Part shown: piece by piece, positions 16,319 to 24,883 of the stretch
How the letters are laid out: every line of letters starts with the position of its first letter
Position numbering within the stretch: the stretch's first letter is position 1
Origin: Streptomyces hoynatensis
GTDB taxonomy: Bacteria; Actinomycetota; Actinomycetes; Streptomycetales; Streptomycetaceae
NCBI RefSeq assembly: GCF_003626535.1
Contig: NZ_RBAL01000002.1
Span: 467,322-531,321, forward strand
Direction: 5' to 3'
Length of the DNA: 64,000 nucleotides
The notes under the pieces: model-generated
Databases searched by the model: none
Told to the model about the DNA's origin: nothing
The model's input: only the letters and a program-made list of their open reading frames with translations
Made by a program: the position numbers and the translations under genes

Positions 16319-17713
16319 ATGAGCATGGCTTTATCGCGCGAGCGCCGCATCCGCCGCGGCCTCCCCCTGGCGGCCCTGTGCGCCGCGCTCGCCCTCCTCG
16401 CGGCCCTCTTCGGCGCCCAGGAACGCGCCGGCGCGAGCGTGCCCCCGCCCCCGTCCGGCTGGACCACCGTGTGGACCGACGACTTCACCGGCGCGGCCGG
16501 GACGCTGCCCTCCTCCGCCGAGTGGATCGTCGACACCGGCCACGCCTACCCGGGCGGCCCCGCCAACTGGGGCACCGGCGAGATCCAGTCGTACACCAAC
16601 AGCACCGCCAACCTCAGCCAGGACGGCAGCGGCAACCTCCGCATCACCCCGCTCCGCGACTCCTCGGGCAACTGGACCTCCGCCCGCATCGAGAGCCGCG
16701 ACACCTTCCAGCCCGCCGCCGGGGGCACGATGCGCATCGAGGGACGCATCCAGATGCCGAACGTCACGGGCAACGCGGCGCTCGGCTACTGGGCCGCCTT
16801 CTGGACCCTGGGCGACACCTACCGCGGCAACTACCAGAACTGGCCCGGCATCGGCGAGTTCGACATCATGGAGAACGTCAACGGCCTCAACACCGTCTGG
16901 GGCACCCTGCACTGCGGGACCAACCCCGGCGGCTCCTGCAACGAGACCAACGGCCTGGGTTCGAGCCGCGCCTGCCCCGGCTCCTCCTGCCAGGCGGCCT
17001 TCCACACCTACACCTTCGAATGGGACCGCAGCGTCTCGCCCGAGACCCTGCGCTGGTACGTGGACGGGGTCCAGTACCACTCGGTCAACGCCGGGCAGAT
17101 GGACGCCACCACCTGGGCCAACGCCACCCACCACGCGCACTTCCTGCTGCTGAACGTGGCCATGGGCGGCGGCTTCCCCAACGGCGTGTCCGGCGTCGGC
17201 ACCCCCACCTCGGCCACCGACCCGGGGCACCCGATGCTCGTCGACTACGTGACCGTCCTCACCAGCGGCGGCTCCGGCGGCGGGGACGGCGGCGACGGCG
17301 GCAGCGCCTACGCCACGCTCCAGGCCGAGAACTACACCGAGCAGTCGGGCGTCGTCGCCGAGACCACGACCGACACCGGCGGCGGCCAGAACCTCGGCTA
17401 CCTCGCGAACGGCGACTGGGTCCGCTACTCCGGCATCGAGTTCGGCTCCACGGGCGCCACCCAGTTCAAGGCCAGGGTCGCCTCCGGGGCGGCGAGCGGC
17501 ATCAGCGGCCTGATCGAGGTCCGCCTCGACAGCCGCACGGCCACGCCCGTCGGCAGCCTCGCCGTCGCCGGCACCGGCGGCTGGCAGAGCTGGCAGACGA
17601 TCCCCGCCAACATCAGCCGCATCACCGGCACCCACGACGTCTACCTGACCTTCACCAGCGGCCAGCCGGCCGACTTCGCCAACCTCAACTGGTTCACCTT
17701 CTCCGCCACCTGA
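16319..17713 (+). CDS. Secreted GH16 endo-beta-glucanase with C-terminal CBM6
   Basis: A 464-aa secreted enzyme. The signal peptide (basic ERRIRRG, hydrophobic core, ending near Ala-Ser 40) precedes a GH16 domain (about 45-310). Its active-site motif GEFDIMEN holds nucleophile Glu180, Asp182 and acid/base Glu185. A Gly/Asp linker leads to a family 6 carbohydrate-binding module (about 330-464; LQAENYTEQSG start, LNWFTF end). Likely activity: hydrolysis of beta-1,3- or mixed-linked glucans. An AGGAG site precedes ATG 16319. It lies inside the EPS locus and might trim the polymer, but a plain nutritional role is equally possible. Confidence 0.92.
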   Translation: MSMALSRERRIRRGLPLAALCAALALLAALFGAQERAGASVPPPPSGWTTVWTDDFTGAAGTLPSSAEWIVDTGHAYPGGPANWGTGEIQSYTNSTANLSQDGSGNLRITPLRDSSGNWTSARIESRDTFQPAAGGTMRIEGRIQMPNVTGNAALGYWAAFWTLGDTYRGNYQNWPGIGEFDIMENVNGLNTVWGTLHCGTNPGGSCNETNGLGSSRACPGSSCQAAFHTYTFEWDRSVSPETLRWYVDGVQYHSVNAGQMDATTWANATHHAHFLLLNVAMGGGFPNGVSGVGTPTSATDPGHPMLVDYVTVLTSGGSGGGDGGDGGSAYATLQAENYTEQSGVVAETTTDTGGGQNLGYLANGDWVRYSGIEFGSTGATQFKARVASGAASGISGLIEVRLDSRTATPVGSLAVAGTGGWQSWQTIPANISRITGTHDVYLTFTSGQPADFANLNWFTFSAT

Positions 17714-17724
17714 CCCGCGCCACC

Positions 17725-17758
17725 GCCCCCGCCTCCGGCCACGCCCGGGGGCGGGGGC
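17725..17758 (+). terminator. Strong hairpin after the GH16 gene
   Basis: A 14-bp stem with one mismatch and a 6-nt loop begins 12 nt after the GH16 stop. No U run follows. Confidence 0.75.
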
Positions 17759-17879
17759 ACGCCTTCCGCCGCATGCCCCGCCGGCGCATTCCGCGACGCG
17801 AACAGGGGGCGGCGAGAGGGTTTTTCGATAGGTTGAGGCCGCACTCGGGCACCGGAGTATCGCGCGAGGGGAGTGCGGA

Positions 17880-18962
17880 GTGGCGAATCGTCGGGGCGAT
17901 AACGGCGCAGCGGCATTCGCCGTGCCGCGGCACCACTTCATTCCCACCCGGGCGTGGGCGCGGCCGACGGCCGGAGTCGAGGGCTACTGGATCGACCGCG
18001 AACGCGACCCGGATCGCTGGTGGGGGGCGGTCTGCTCCGACACCGTGATCGTCACACAAATCGACGAGGGCCGCACGGAGTTGACTGAGGAAAACGTGCG
18101 AAGGACGTTCTCCTACACCTGTTCCTCCACCGGCCCTTCGCTCGTTTTCGCCCTTCTCGGCCTGCTCGATGCCGACCGGGAACACCGGGTGCTGGAAATC
18201 GGCACGGGCACCGGCTGGACCGCCGCCCTGCTGTCCCGCCTGGCCGGGGACGAGCACGTGACGACGGTCGAAATCGACCCCGTCCTGGCCGTCGGTGCCA
18301 GGGACAACCTGGCCCGCGCCGGTTTCGCACCCCACCTCGTCGTGGGCGACGGAGCCGACGGGGTGTCGGCGCGGGCCCCTTTCGACCGGGTCCACGTCAC
18401 CTGCGGCGTGTCCGCCATCCCCTACCCGTGGATCGCCCAGACGCGGCCGGGGGGGATCATCGTGCTGCCGTGGTCAGGCAATCACCGGGCTCTCCGGCTC
18501 ACCGTCGGCGAGGACGGCACCGCCATCGGCGACTTCCACGGGGAGTGCGCGTTCATGCCCCTCAGGGGCGGGCGCCGGGCGACGCGACATGCCGGCATCC
18601 CCGAAGGCGCACGCGAACGGGAGGTCACGACGGACGTCCGCCGGATCGTTGCGCTCTCCCCGGGGTGGTGGGTGTGCCTGGCCGAACTCGTCGGCGCCAT
18701 TCCGGCCGTTTCCGGCCAAGGCGACGAGGGCCTCTTGGCCGTGCTCAGCGCGGGTATGTCACATGCGAGGGTCCACCTCGCCGCGGACGGCACGGCACGG
18801 GTGACGCAGCGCGGCCCCAGGAATCTCTGGGATGAGGCCGAGGAGGCTCATCGCAAGTGGACCGAGTGGGGCTGCCCGGACATCGGGCGGTTCGGCATGA
18901 GGGTCACTCCGGAACGGCAGTACGTCTGGCTCGACGATCCGAGTCGGCCCTTGAAGGAATGA
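17880..18962 (+). CDS. Protein-L-isoaspartate O-methyltransferase-like (PCMT family) protein
   Basis: A 360-aa protein. An N-terminal lead carries the VPRHHFIPTRAWARP motif seen in PCMT-like proteins of actinomycetes. The methyltransferase core has VLEIGTGTGWTAALLSRL (glycine loop) and VTTVEIDP. A C-terminal domain of about 150 aa is of the type found in RiPP-associated PCMT proteins. True repair enzymes are near 210 aa, so this is the long, specialised branch. No candidate precursor peptide lies next to it. Start GTG 17880 has GAGGGGAG nearby. A degraded coiled-coil frame follows immediately in the same phase. Confidence 0.8.
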   Translation: MANRRGDNGAAAFAVPRHHFIPTRAWARPTAGVEGYWIDRERDPDRWWGAVCSDTVIVTQIDEGRTELTEENVRRTFSYTCSSTGPSLVFALLGLLDADREHRVLEIGTGTGWTAALLSRLAGDEHVTTVEIDPVLAVGARDNLARAGFAPHLVVGDGADGVSARAPFDRVHVTCGVSAIPYPWIAQTRPGGIIVLPWSGNHRALRLTVGEDGTAIGDFHGECAFMPLRGGRRATRHAGIPEGAREREVTTDVRRIVALSPGWWVCLAELVGAIPAVSGQGDEGLLAVLSAGMSHARVHLAADGTARVTQRGPRNLWDEAEEAHRKWTEWGCPDIGRFGMRVTPERQYVWLDDPSRPLKE

Positions 18963-19217
18963 GCACGGGGCGAGGGGAAGCGCGTCGGTGAGCTGGAGGC
19001 CACCGTCGACCGCCTGCGGGAGGAGGCGGCCACCGCGAGGGCCCTGGCCTCGATGGCCGATCGGGACGCGGCCGAGTAGCGCACCGCCATGCGCGGCCAC
19101 ACCCAGGTGCTCGATGCCCTGCGCGAGACGCAGCTGGAGCAGGGCGGGGTGCTGCGGGAGGTCGCGGGGCAGGTGCGGCGGATCGCGGACCGGCTCGGCG
19201 GCGAGGACCTGGGCTGA
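18963..19217 (+). pseudogene. Coiled-coil protein remnant with an in-frame stop
   Basis: The frame right after the PCMT-like stop reads KRVGELEATVDRLREEAAT and ARALASMADRDAAE, then TAG at 19077-19079. It continues RTAMRGHTQVLDALRETQ and LEQGGVLREVAGQVRRIADR to TGA 19215-19217. The two halves join smoothly into a heptad-patterned coiled coil like small actinobacterial mobile-element or orphan proteins. No start codon with a ribosome binding site is visible. Probably a single nonsense mutation plus loss of the 5' end. Codon bias stays coding-like, so decay looks recent. Confidence 0.7.
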
Positions 19218-19374
19218 GCGGGACGGCAGAAGACCCGGCGCGGGGGGCGCGGGCGGGCCGGGGATGGTTCGGGCACCGGCACTCTCACTAGACTGCGCGG
19301 CGGGCGTGGGTGGCGCCACGTGGGGCCAGGATCGGCCGGGTTGGCCACGGGTGCGGGCGGGGGCGGGGCGGCGC

Positions 19375-20838
19375 ATGACGATCGACGTGGCGGGGCGGGG
19401 GCGGGGCGCGCCCGGCCGGGCGGTGCTCTCCCGGCCGCTCTCGGTGCCGCTGATCGGCGGGATCGTCGGGATACTGCCCCTCGCGGTGGCCGCGCAGCCG
19501 GGCGAGGGCGTGCGGGACACCACCTTCTGGTTCCAGCTGCTCGTCGCCTGCTACGCCGGGGTACGGCTGTGCGCGATGGTGCTCTCCGGCCGGCGGCGGC
19601 TGATCCAGGGCGCGTTCTGGCTGTTCTGCTACCTGGCGATGGGCATCGCGCCGCTCGCCCAGTCCGTGCTCGGCCGCGAGCCGACCCCCGTGCTCGGGCC
19701 GCGCCAGGACACCCAGCTGGCCACCACGCTCGTGCTGTGCGGGATGGCCGCCTTCGACGTCGGCGCCCTCCTCGCCAGGCACCGGCCCTCCCCGCGCGGG
19801 GCCAGGCGCCCGGCGGCCACCGTGCACCGGACGCGGCTGTACGCGTTCGTGGCCTTCTCCTACGCCGCCAGCGGCCTGCTCATCGCCCGGCTCGGCGGGC
19901 CCGCGGTCTTCTTCACCAGCCGTCAGGAGATCAGCGAGAGCCTGAGCGAGGTCAGCGGCGCCGTGCCGGGCGAGGCGGCGAGCGAGGCGGGCAACGCGCT
20001 GCTGCGGGGCTTCGGGACGGTGCCGGTGATGCTGGCGCTGCTGTTCCTCACCCGCTGGATGGTCACCTCGCGCGCGGCGCGGCGGCGGCCGGGCGTCCTG
20101 CTGCCCTGGGCGGGCCTGCTCGCGCTCAACGTGATCGTCAACAACCCGATCTCCAACCCGCGTTACTGGTTCCTCACCGTCCTCTTCGCGCTGCTGTTCA
20201 CCCTGTTCCCGCGCAGCCCCGTCATGTACCGGGCCGCGCTCGCGCTCGGCGTGGTCATCGCCCTGCTGGTCTTCCCGTTCTCCGACCGGTTCCGCTACGA
20301 CGAGGAGGGCAGGCGACCGGTGGAGACGGACTCGCTGCTCGAACCCCTGGTCGTCAAGGACTACGACCAGGTCGGCATGCTGGCCAACACCATCACCTAC
20401 GCCAGGGACGGCAACGGCCACACGTACGGCAGGCAGGTGGCGGGCGCGGCGCTGTTCTTCGTGCCGCGCAGCGTGTGGGAGGGCAAGCCGCAGGACACCG
20501 GCTTCCTCGTCGGCGGCTGGATGGGCACGGACAGCGCGAACCTCTCCTCCCCGCTGTGGGCCGAACTCTGGCTGGACTTCGGCCCGTTGGGCATGCTCGG
20601 CGGCTTCCTCGCCGTCGGCTGGCTGGCGGGGCGCACCGACGCCCGCTACGTGCGGCGCACCGTGGACGACCCCTCGCCTGGCAACGTGCTCGCCGTGGTG
20701 GTGCCGGTGATCGCGGGCTACAGCTTCATCCTGCTGCGCGGCTCGCTGCTGCAGGCCGCGGGGCGGATGGGGATCGCCCTGCTGTGCGTCGCCTTCGTGG
20801 CCACCCTGCGGGACCGCCCGGCCTCCCGGCTGAGCTGA
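19375..20838 (+). CDS. Wzy-like O-antigen/EPS polymerase, membrane protein
   Basis: A 487-aa protein with about 11 membrane helices. A large extracytoplasmic loop lies at about 300-385 (FRYDEEGRRPVETDSLLEP through DYDQVGMLANTITYARDG). The arrangement and the WAELWLDFGPLGMLGGFLAVG segment near the end match oligosaccharide repeat-unit polymerases. Likely job: joining lipid-linked repeats delivered by the flippase. ATG 19375 starts the hydrophobic protein; a much longer open frame upstream has no coding character. A GT4 gene follows after 128 bp on the same strand. Confidence 0.8.
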   Translation: MTIDVAGRGRGAPGRAVLSRPLSVPLIGGIVGILPLAVAAQPGEGVRDTTFWFQLLVACYAGVRLCAMVLSGRRRLIQGAFWLFCYLAMGIAPLAQSVLGREPTPVLGPRQDTQLATTLVLCGMAAFDVGALLARHRPSPRGARRPAATVHRTRLYAFVAFSYAASGLLIARLGGPAVFFTSRQEISESLSEVSGAVPGEAASEAGNALLRGFGTVPVMLALLFLTRWMVTSRAARRRPGVLLPWAGLLALNVIVNNPISNPRYWFLTVLFALLFTLFPRSPVMYRAALALGVVIALLVFPFSDRFRYDEEGRRPVETDSLLEPLVVKDYDQVGMLANTITYARDGNGHTYGRQVAGAALFFVPRSVWEGKPQDTGFLVGGWMGTDSANLSSPLWAELWLDFGPLGMLGGFLAVGWLAGRTDARYVRRTVDDPSPGNVLAVVVPVIAGYSFILLRGSLLQAAGRMGIALLCVAFVATLRDRPASRLS

Positions 20839-20925
20839 ACTCCCGCCGCGGCTCGGGGCGTGCACGGCGGGGGACGGGGCGTGCGCGGGGCGTGGCGGGG
20901 AGCCGGGCCGGGATGGGAGGATCCA

Positions 20926-20965
20926 GGGCAGGGGCAGGGGCAGGGCACGGGAGGGGTGGGGCGGG
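20926..20965 (+). other. G-quadruplex-capable tract in a 5' leader
   Basis: Eight runs of three to four G separated by 1-3 nt (GGGCAGGGGCAGGGG and on) fill the 40 nt before ATG 20967, including the only available Shine-Dalgarno positions. On the mRNA this could fold and mask the ribosome binding site. Confidence 0.55.
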
Positions 20966-20966
20966 A

Positions 20967-22166
20967 ATGAGAGTGCTGCACGTGGTCACGCTGCACACGC
21001 CGACACACGAGTTCGGCGGGCCCACCCGCGTGGCGTTCAACCTCTGCCGCGCCCTGGAGAGCCGCGGCGACCGATGCGTCCTGCTCGCCCTCGGCGACGG
21101 CTTCCCCGGCGGCAAGGGCCGGCTTCCCGGCTCCCCGCACGGCGGGGCGCCGCGCCGCCTGGACGGGGTGCGGGTCCGGCTGTTCCAGGCCAGGCACGTG
21201 CTGCCCCGCTTCGAGGTCAGCGGCATCACCTCGCCCGCCCTGCTGGCCAGGGCCTTCGGCTACGTCCGCGCGGCCGATCTGGTCCACGTGCACCTGATGC
21301 GCGACCTGGTCACCCTTCCGGTCGCCCTGCTCGCCCTGCGCGCGGGCACCCCGCTCGTCCTCCAGACGCACGGCATGGTCGACCCCACGGGGAAGCCGGT
21401 GGCCAGGCTGGTCGACGCGCTCGGCACGCGCCGCGTCCTGCGGCGGGCCGACGCCGTGCTCCACCTGACCGAGCGGGAGCGGCGGGAGACCGCGGCCGTC
21501 CTCGCCCCCACCCCCATCGCCCCCCAGTACCGGCTGGTGAACGGCGTGGCCGCGCAGGAACGCCGCACCACCTCGGGTCCGCCCACCATCCTGTACCTGG
21601 CGCGGGTGCAGGCCGGCAAGCGCCCGGAGGACTTCGTGCGGGCCATGCCGACGGTGCTGGCCGAGCGGCCCGACGCCCGGTTCGTGCTCGCCGGGCCCGA
21701 CACCGGGGCGCTCGCGGACACGCTGGCGCTCGCGGACGAGCTGGGCGTGCGCGGGGCGCTCCGGTACCGCGGCGCGCTGGAGCGGGCCGAGGTGCTCGCC
21801 GAACTGCGCCGCGCCGACGTGTTCCTGCTGCCCTCCCTCCAGGACGCGTTCTCGCTCTCCGTGCTGGAGGCGATGTCCGTGGGCACCCCCGTGGTGGTCA
21901 CCGCCACCACCGGGCTGGCCGCCGACGTCCGCGAGGCCGGGGCCGGGCGGGTGGTGGACAGCCGCGCCGACGCCGGCAACGGCCCGCTCCTCGGCCGCGC
22001 CGTCCTCGACCTGCTCGACCCCGCCGCCAACGAGAAGGCGTCCCTGGCCGCCTGGCGGCTCGTCCGGGAACGCTTCACCCTCGACGCGGTCGCCGGCACC
22101 CTCCGCGGCATCTACGCCGAGGTCCTCGCGGGCCGCGCCGCCCGGCCGGGCCCCACCCCGCGGTAG
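20967..22166 (+). CDS. Glycosyltransferase family 4
   Basis: A 399-aa GT-B enzyme. The N-terminal Rossmann domain (MRVLHVVTLHTPTHEFGGP, later DLVHVHLMRDLVTLPVALL) precedes a C-terminal donor domain with LYLARVQAGKRPEDFV and the E-x7-E region VFLLPSLQDAFSLSVLEAM and SVGTPVV. It would add one sugar of the repeat unit on the cytoplasmic face. ATG 20967 is preceded by a very G-rich leader. The reading frame is open far upstream, but that part lies out of frame over the polymerase gene and is not real. Confidence 0.88.
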   Translation: MRVLHVVTLHTPTHEFGGPTRVAFNLCRALESRGDRCVLLALGDGFPGGKGRLPGSPHGGAPRRLDGVRVRLFQARHVLPRFEVSGITSPALLARAFGYVRAADLVHVHLMRDLVTLPVALLALRAGTPLVLQTHGMVDPTGKPVARLVDALGTRRVLRRADAVLHLTERERRETAAVLAPTPIAPQYRLVNGVAAQERRTTSGPPTILYLARVQAGKRPEDFVRAMPTVLAERPDARFVLAGPDTGALADTLALADELGVRGALRYRGALERAEVLAELRRADVFLLPSLQDAFSLSVLEAMSVGTPVVVTATTGLAADVREAGAGRVVDSRADAGNGPLLGRAVLDLLDPAANEKASLAAWRLVRERFTLDAVAGTLRGIYAEVLAGRAARPGPTPR

Positions 22167-22324
22167 CCGCCAGGCGCCGGCCGGGACCGCAGGGGGCGCG
22201 GCGGCACGCTTGCCGCCGCCATCGGGCGGGAGGCGTTCGGAAGAGGGAACGGGCGCTCTTGCCGCGCGCCGGGCGGACTCGGCCACGCTCACCGGGCGGC
22301 CCTTCATGACATGCATCTGAGATA

Positions 22325-22355
22325 CTTGCCTTGAAGAAAGTTTCTTCAGGGCAAG
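22325..22355. repeat. 31-bp near-perfect palindrome at the island's left edge
   Basis: Two 15-bp arms (22325-22339 and 22341-22355) flank one central G and match at 14 of 15 positions; the core is GAAGAAAGTTTCTTC. It lies 18 bp before a truncated ATPase gene. Local A+T content is much higher than in the surroundings. It could be an operator kept from the lost promoter, or a recombination site. Confidence 0.8.
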
Positions 22356-22373
22356 TGTCAGTGCACGCCCGGA

Positions 22374-22871
22374 GTGGCCGGCTGGCGCTTCTGGCTGGCC
22401 TTCGTGGGCCCACGCATCCCGTTGATCGAACGAGGCCGGGGCGACCGGGTCCTGGCGGCGATCCGCGAACGGTGGACGTCGTGGCGTGGCCGGGCGATCG
22501 AACCGGTGGTGCGGGAGGCGCTGTGGCGGCTCGCCGACGAGGTGCTGCCGGGGGGGACCGACGTGGTCGGCGGGTACTGGACGCGCAACAACGATCCCGA
22601 GATCGACCTCGTCGGCGCGGACCGGAAGCCGGTCGCCAAGCGGGTCACGGTGGTCGGCTTCATCAAGTGGCTGGAGCACAAGCCCTTCGACGCGCGTGAC
22701 CTCGCGCGCGTGGTCGTTCACCGGTCTCAGCTCCCCGGTGCGGACGAGGACACCCCGCTGCTGGCCGTCGCGCGCGGTGCATGGCATCTCCTCATGCGAC
22801 GTCGGTGGTTGAATGGACCGTCGTCTGTGGCCTGGCAAGGAGAAGCGCTGTGCCCCTGGTATCTGTCGTGA
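22374..22871 (+). pseudogene. 5'-truncated ATP-binding protein (AAA ATPase with DUF234 C-terminal domain)
   Basis: The frame encodes only the C-terminal domain of the archaeal/bacterial ATPase family: RFWLAFVGPRIPLIERGRGD, SWRGRAIEPVVREALWRL, a GGYWTRNNDPEIDLVGADR nuclease-like block and the end motif IKWLEHKPFDARDLA. Intact relatives are about 450-480 aa and carry an N-terminal P-loop domain, which is missing here. From about 22785 the frame loses similarity and runs into the start of the GT2 gene (22850). The remaining DPEIDLVG and AKR residues fit a PD-(D/E)xK-like core, but without the ATPase domain I regard it as a relic. Confidence 0.75.
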
Positions 22872-23623
22872 TGCCCGTGTACAACTCGGCAGCCACTCTC
22901 GGTACCTCGATCCGGTCGGTTCTCACGCAGACCCATGGCGACCTGGAGCTTCTGGTCACCGATGACAAGTCGTCCGATCACTCCATGGATATGCTCATGG
23001 AATTCGCCCGGCAGGACGAAAGGGTCCTGCCGGACTCGGCGCCAGAACGGGGCGGTGCGGGCCGGGCGCGAAACCTTGCCATCGCTCGGGCGCGGGGGGA
23101 CTACATCGCCTTTCTCGACAGTGACGACATGTGGCTCCCGGACAAGCTTGAGCGGCACATCGGCTTCGCTGCGACAGCTGATACGCCTTTGACGTTCACC
23201 TCCTACTACAAGGTGGACGCCGATTATGCCGGTGAGAGCACCGATTTCGTCCCGAATGGGCGCGTGGTCCAGGCGCGAGAACACGTGGATTACCGCGCGA
23301 TGCTCATCCAGGATCACATCGGTGCCCTGACCGCCATGTACGACCGCACCGTCCTCGGCACGAGGCTGATGCCGGAGATGCCCAAGCGGCAGGACTATGC
23401 CTTGTGGCTGTCCATCATGCGTGATGGCATCGACGCCCGGGGCCTTCCCGAGCCGCTGGCGGTGTACCGGGCCCACCGCGCGGGATCACTGTCCTCCAAC
23501 AAGCTGTCGCTCGTCCCGTACAACTGGTCGCTGTACCGCGAACATGAACGGCTGTCCGTTCCCCGCTCGACGCGGGCGCTGGCCGGAGCCGTGTGGCACT
23601 CGCTGCGCAAGTCGCGCATCTAG
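22850..23623 (+). CDS. Glycosyltransferase family 2 (island copy)
   Basis: A 257-aa GT-A enzyme. It has SVVMPVYNSAATLGTSIRSVL, the DD-K-S-S-DHS block and the DxD-type metal motif YIAFLDSDDMWLPDKL. The catalytic-base region reads MPKRQDYALWLSIMR. It resembles enzymes that transfer hexoses in capsule or teichuronic-type polymers. GTG 22850 is chosen because AAGGAG (22837-22842) lies 7 nt upstream; the frame before it is unrelated. Its codons are less G+C-biased than the neighbouring EPS genes, which fits acquisition with the island. Confidence 0.88.
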   Translation: MPLVSVVMPVYNSAATLGTSIRSVLTQTHGDLELLVTDDKSSDHSMDMLMEFARQDERVLPDSAPERGGAGRARNLAIARARGDYIAFLDSDDMWLPDKLERHIGFAATADTPLTFTSYYKVDADYAGESTDFVPNGRVVQAREHVDYRAMLIQDHIGALTAMYDRTVLGTRLMPEMPKRQDYALWLSIMRDGIDARGLPEPLAVYRAHRAGSLSSNKLSLVPYNWSLYREHERLSVPRSTRALAGAVWHSLRKSRI

Positions 23624-23660
23624 GGGGCGGCGAGACCAGGCGGCCGTTTGTGTTCGCCAC

Positions 23661-24599
23661 CTACGAGGCGATCGGCCCCGTGGCGCCCGTGTCACGCAGG
23701 AAAAGCTGGAGCAACAGGCGACGTTCCCCGGATGCCACGTCGTGCTGGCCGACACCGAGCGGTTCGCGGCCGTGAACCCAGCGATGCTGGTCCACGATCA
23801 GGACGTCACCGCGCTGGAGCGTAAAGGACACCTGCCCGGCGACCATCCGGTCTGCGAGTTCCCTGGCCGCGTGGGCATGCGCCTCGTCGAGTCCCGGCTC
23901 GGCAAGCATCTTGGCGGTGAACCGAACGAACCCGAGGTTCGTCGGTTCGCCATCCAGGACAGGGAACGGCTTGTACTCCTCGCCGACATCACACAGATCA
24001 AAGAACGATCCGTAGCCGTATGCCGCTTCGGCGAGGAGTGTGCGGCTTGATGGCGTCAAGCGTGACACGGCCGCGCGCGCATCGGAAAGGATGCTCGCGC
24101 CGGCGCCGAGCGGATCGGGGCGGACGCACAGAAGCGCCGTGTAGTCGGGAGGCCGGGTCGCGTTGACCAAGTCCATGTGAAACGCGTTGTATCCCGTACC
24201 GGTGGACAGGCCGGGTTTGGCGTCGAGGTTGGTTCCGATCTCCTTCCACAGAGGCCATCGGCAGAAAGGCTGGAAGGGGGCTGCCACTTCGCTCAGGATC
24301 GCCGTTGCCAAACGCAAGAACGAGACCTCGATCCCCAGCGTCTGAGCGATGCGTCCCAGGCGCACTACGGCATATCCGCCAGTCGCCCCGCTCAGCACGG
24401 AGAGTAGGCGGTCCCTGACGTCGTCGAACAACGGAGCCGCTACCAGTTCGGCCCGGTACCGCTCCCTCGTGGAGCCCGCCAGGAAGGCGCCCTCCATGTT
24501 CCAGGCAGGGAGTGTCCTTCCGATCTCGATCAGTCCTTCTTCCAGCTCTCTCGGCAGGTCGATGAAGCCGTTCCAGGCACGTGAGATCTCAGGCATCAT
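23661..24599 (-). CDS. TauD/TfdA-family Fe(II)/2-oxoglutarate dioxygenase
   Basis: A 312-aa protein with the facial triad apparently intact: His141-x-Asp143 in YNAFHMDLVNATRPP and a distal His in DQHRWVHGREP (His272 or His276). Arg293/Arg294 could bind 2-oxoglutarate. The VDQHRWVHGREP context is like enzymes that hydroxylate amino acids or peptide-bound residues. Two ATGs (24599, 24596) follow AGAAGGGA. It is the last gene of a four-gene minus-strand operon. The ATG overlaps the stop of an alternative frame of the small upstream gene. Substrate unknown. Confidence 0.85.
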   Translation of the reverse strand: MMPEISRAWNGFIDLPRELEEGLIEIGRTLPAWNMEGAFLAGSTRERYRAELVAAPLFDDVRDRLLSVLSGATGGYAVVRLGRIAQTLGIEVSFLRLATAILSEVAAPFQPFCRWPLWKEIGTNLDAKPGLSTGTGYNAFHMDLVNATRPPDYTALLCVRPDPLGAGASILSDARAAVSRLTPSSRTLLAEAAYGYGSFFDLCDVGEEYKPFPVLDGEPTNLGFVRFTAKMLAEPGLDEAHAHAARELADRMVAGQVSFTLQRGDVLIVDQHRWVHGREPLGVGQHDVASGERRLLLQLFLRDTGATGPIAS

Positions 24600-24621
24600 G
24601 CAGTTCCCTTCTGCGGGCTCG

Positions 24622-24813
24622 CTACGCCCGGCCGTGCGAGGTGTTGCTCTGCCCGCTGGTCGTCGGCCAGTTCGTCGCGCCGTTTCTCGAAGACGGTTGT
24701 GCGGAGGCCCGCTTGAGATCGGCCATGAGCTTCACTCTGGCCTCGCCGGTGATGTGCGTGCCTTTGGGAATCTTCTGTTCGCCGTTGCAGGTGACCGCGT
24801 TGACGTCCGGCAC
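24622..24813 (-). CDS. Small protein (63 aa) between Nudix and dioxygenase genes
   Basis: GTG 24813 follows an excellent AAGGAG with 9-nt spacing. The product starts MPDVNAVTCNGEQKIPKG, then THITGEARVKLMADLKRA, then a Ser/Thr/Asn-rich tail. The first 40 residues resemble the N-terminal half of the small streptomycete helix-turn-helix proteins (GbnA/SCO1839-like; from memory), but the expected HTH half is absent. Either it is a truncated regulator, or a short peptide acted on by the neighbouring dioxygenase. It lies 22 bp from the dioxygenase start. GC content at third positions favours this frame throughout. Confidence 0.55.
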   Translation of the reverse strand: MPDVNAVTCNGEQKIPKGTHITGEARVKLMADLKRASAQPSSRNGATNWPTTSGQSNTSHGRA

Positions 24814-24883
24814 CGTTGCGTTCTCCTTTCCGATGGGTGGTGGCGACCCGGCCCTGCGGTCGTCTGGGGACTCGTGACGGGAG

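Noticed and set aside
22331..22699. Separate plus-strand ORF over the ATPase relic
   Set aside because: It is out of phase with the recognisable DUF234 sequence and starts in the palindrome.
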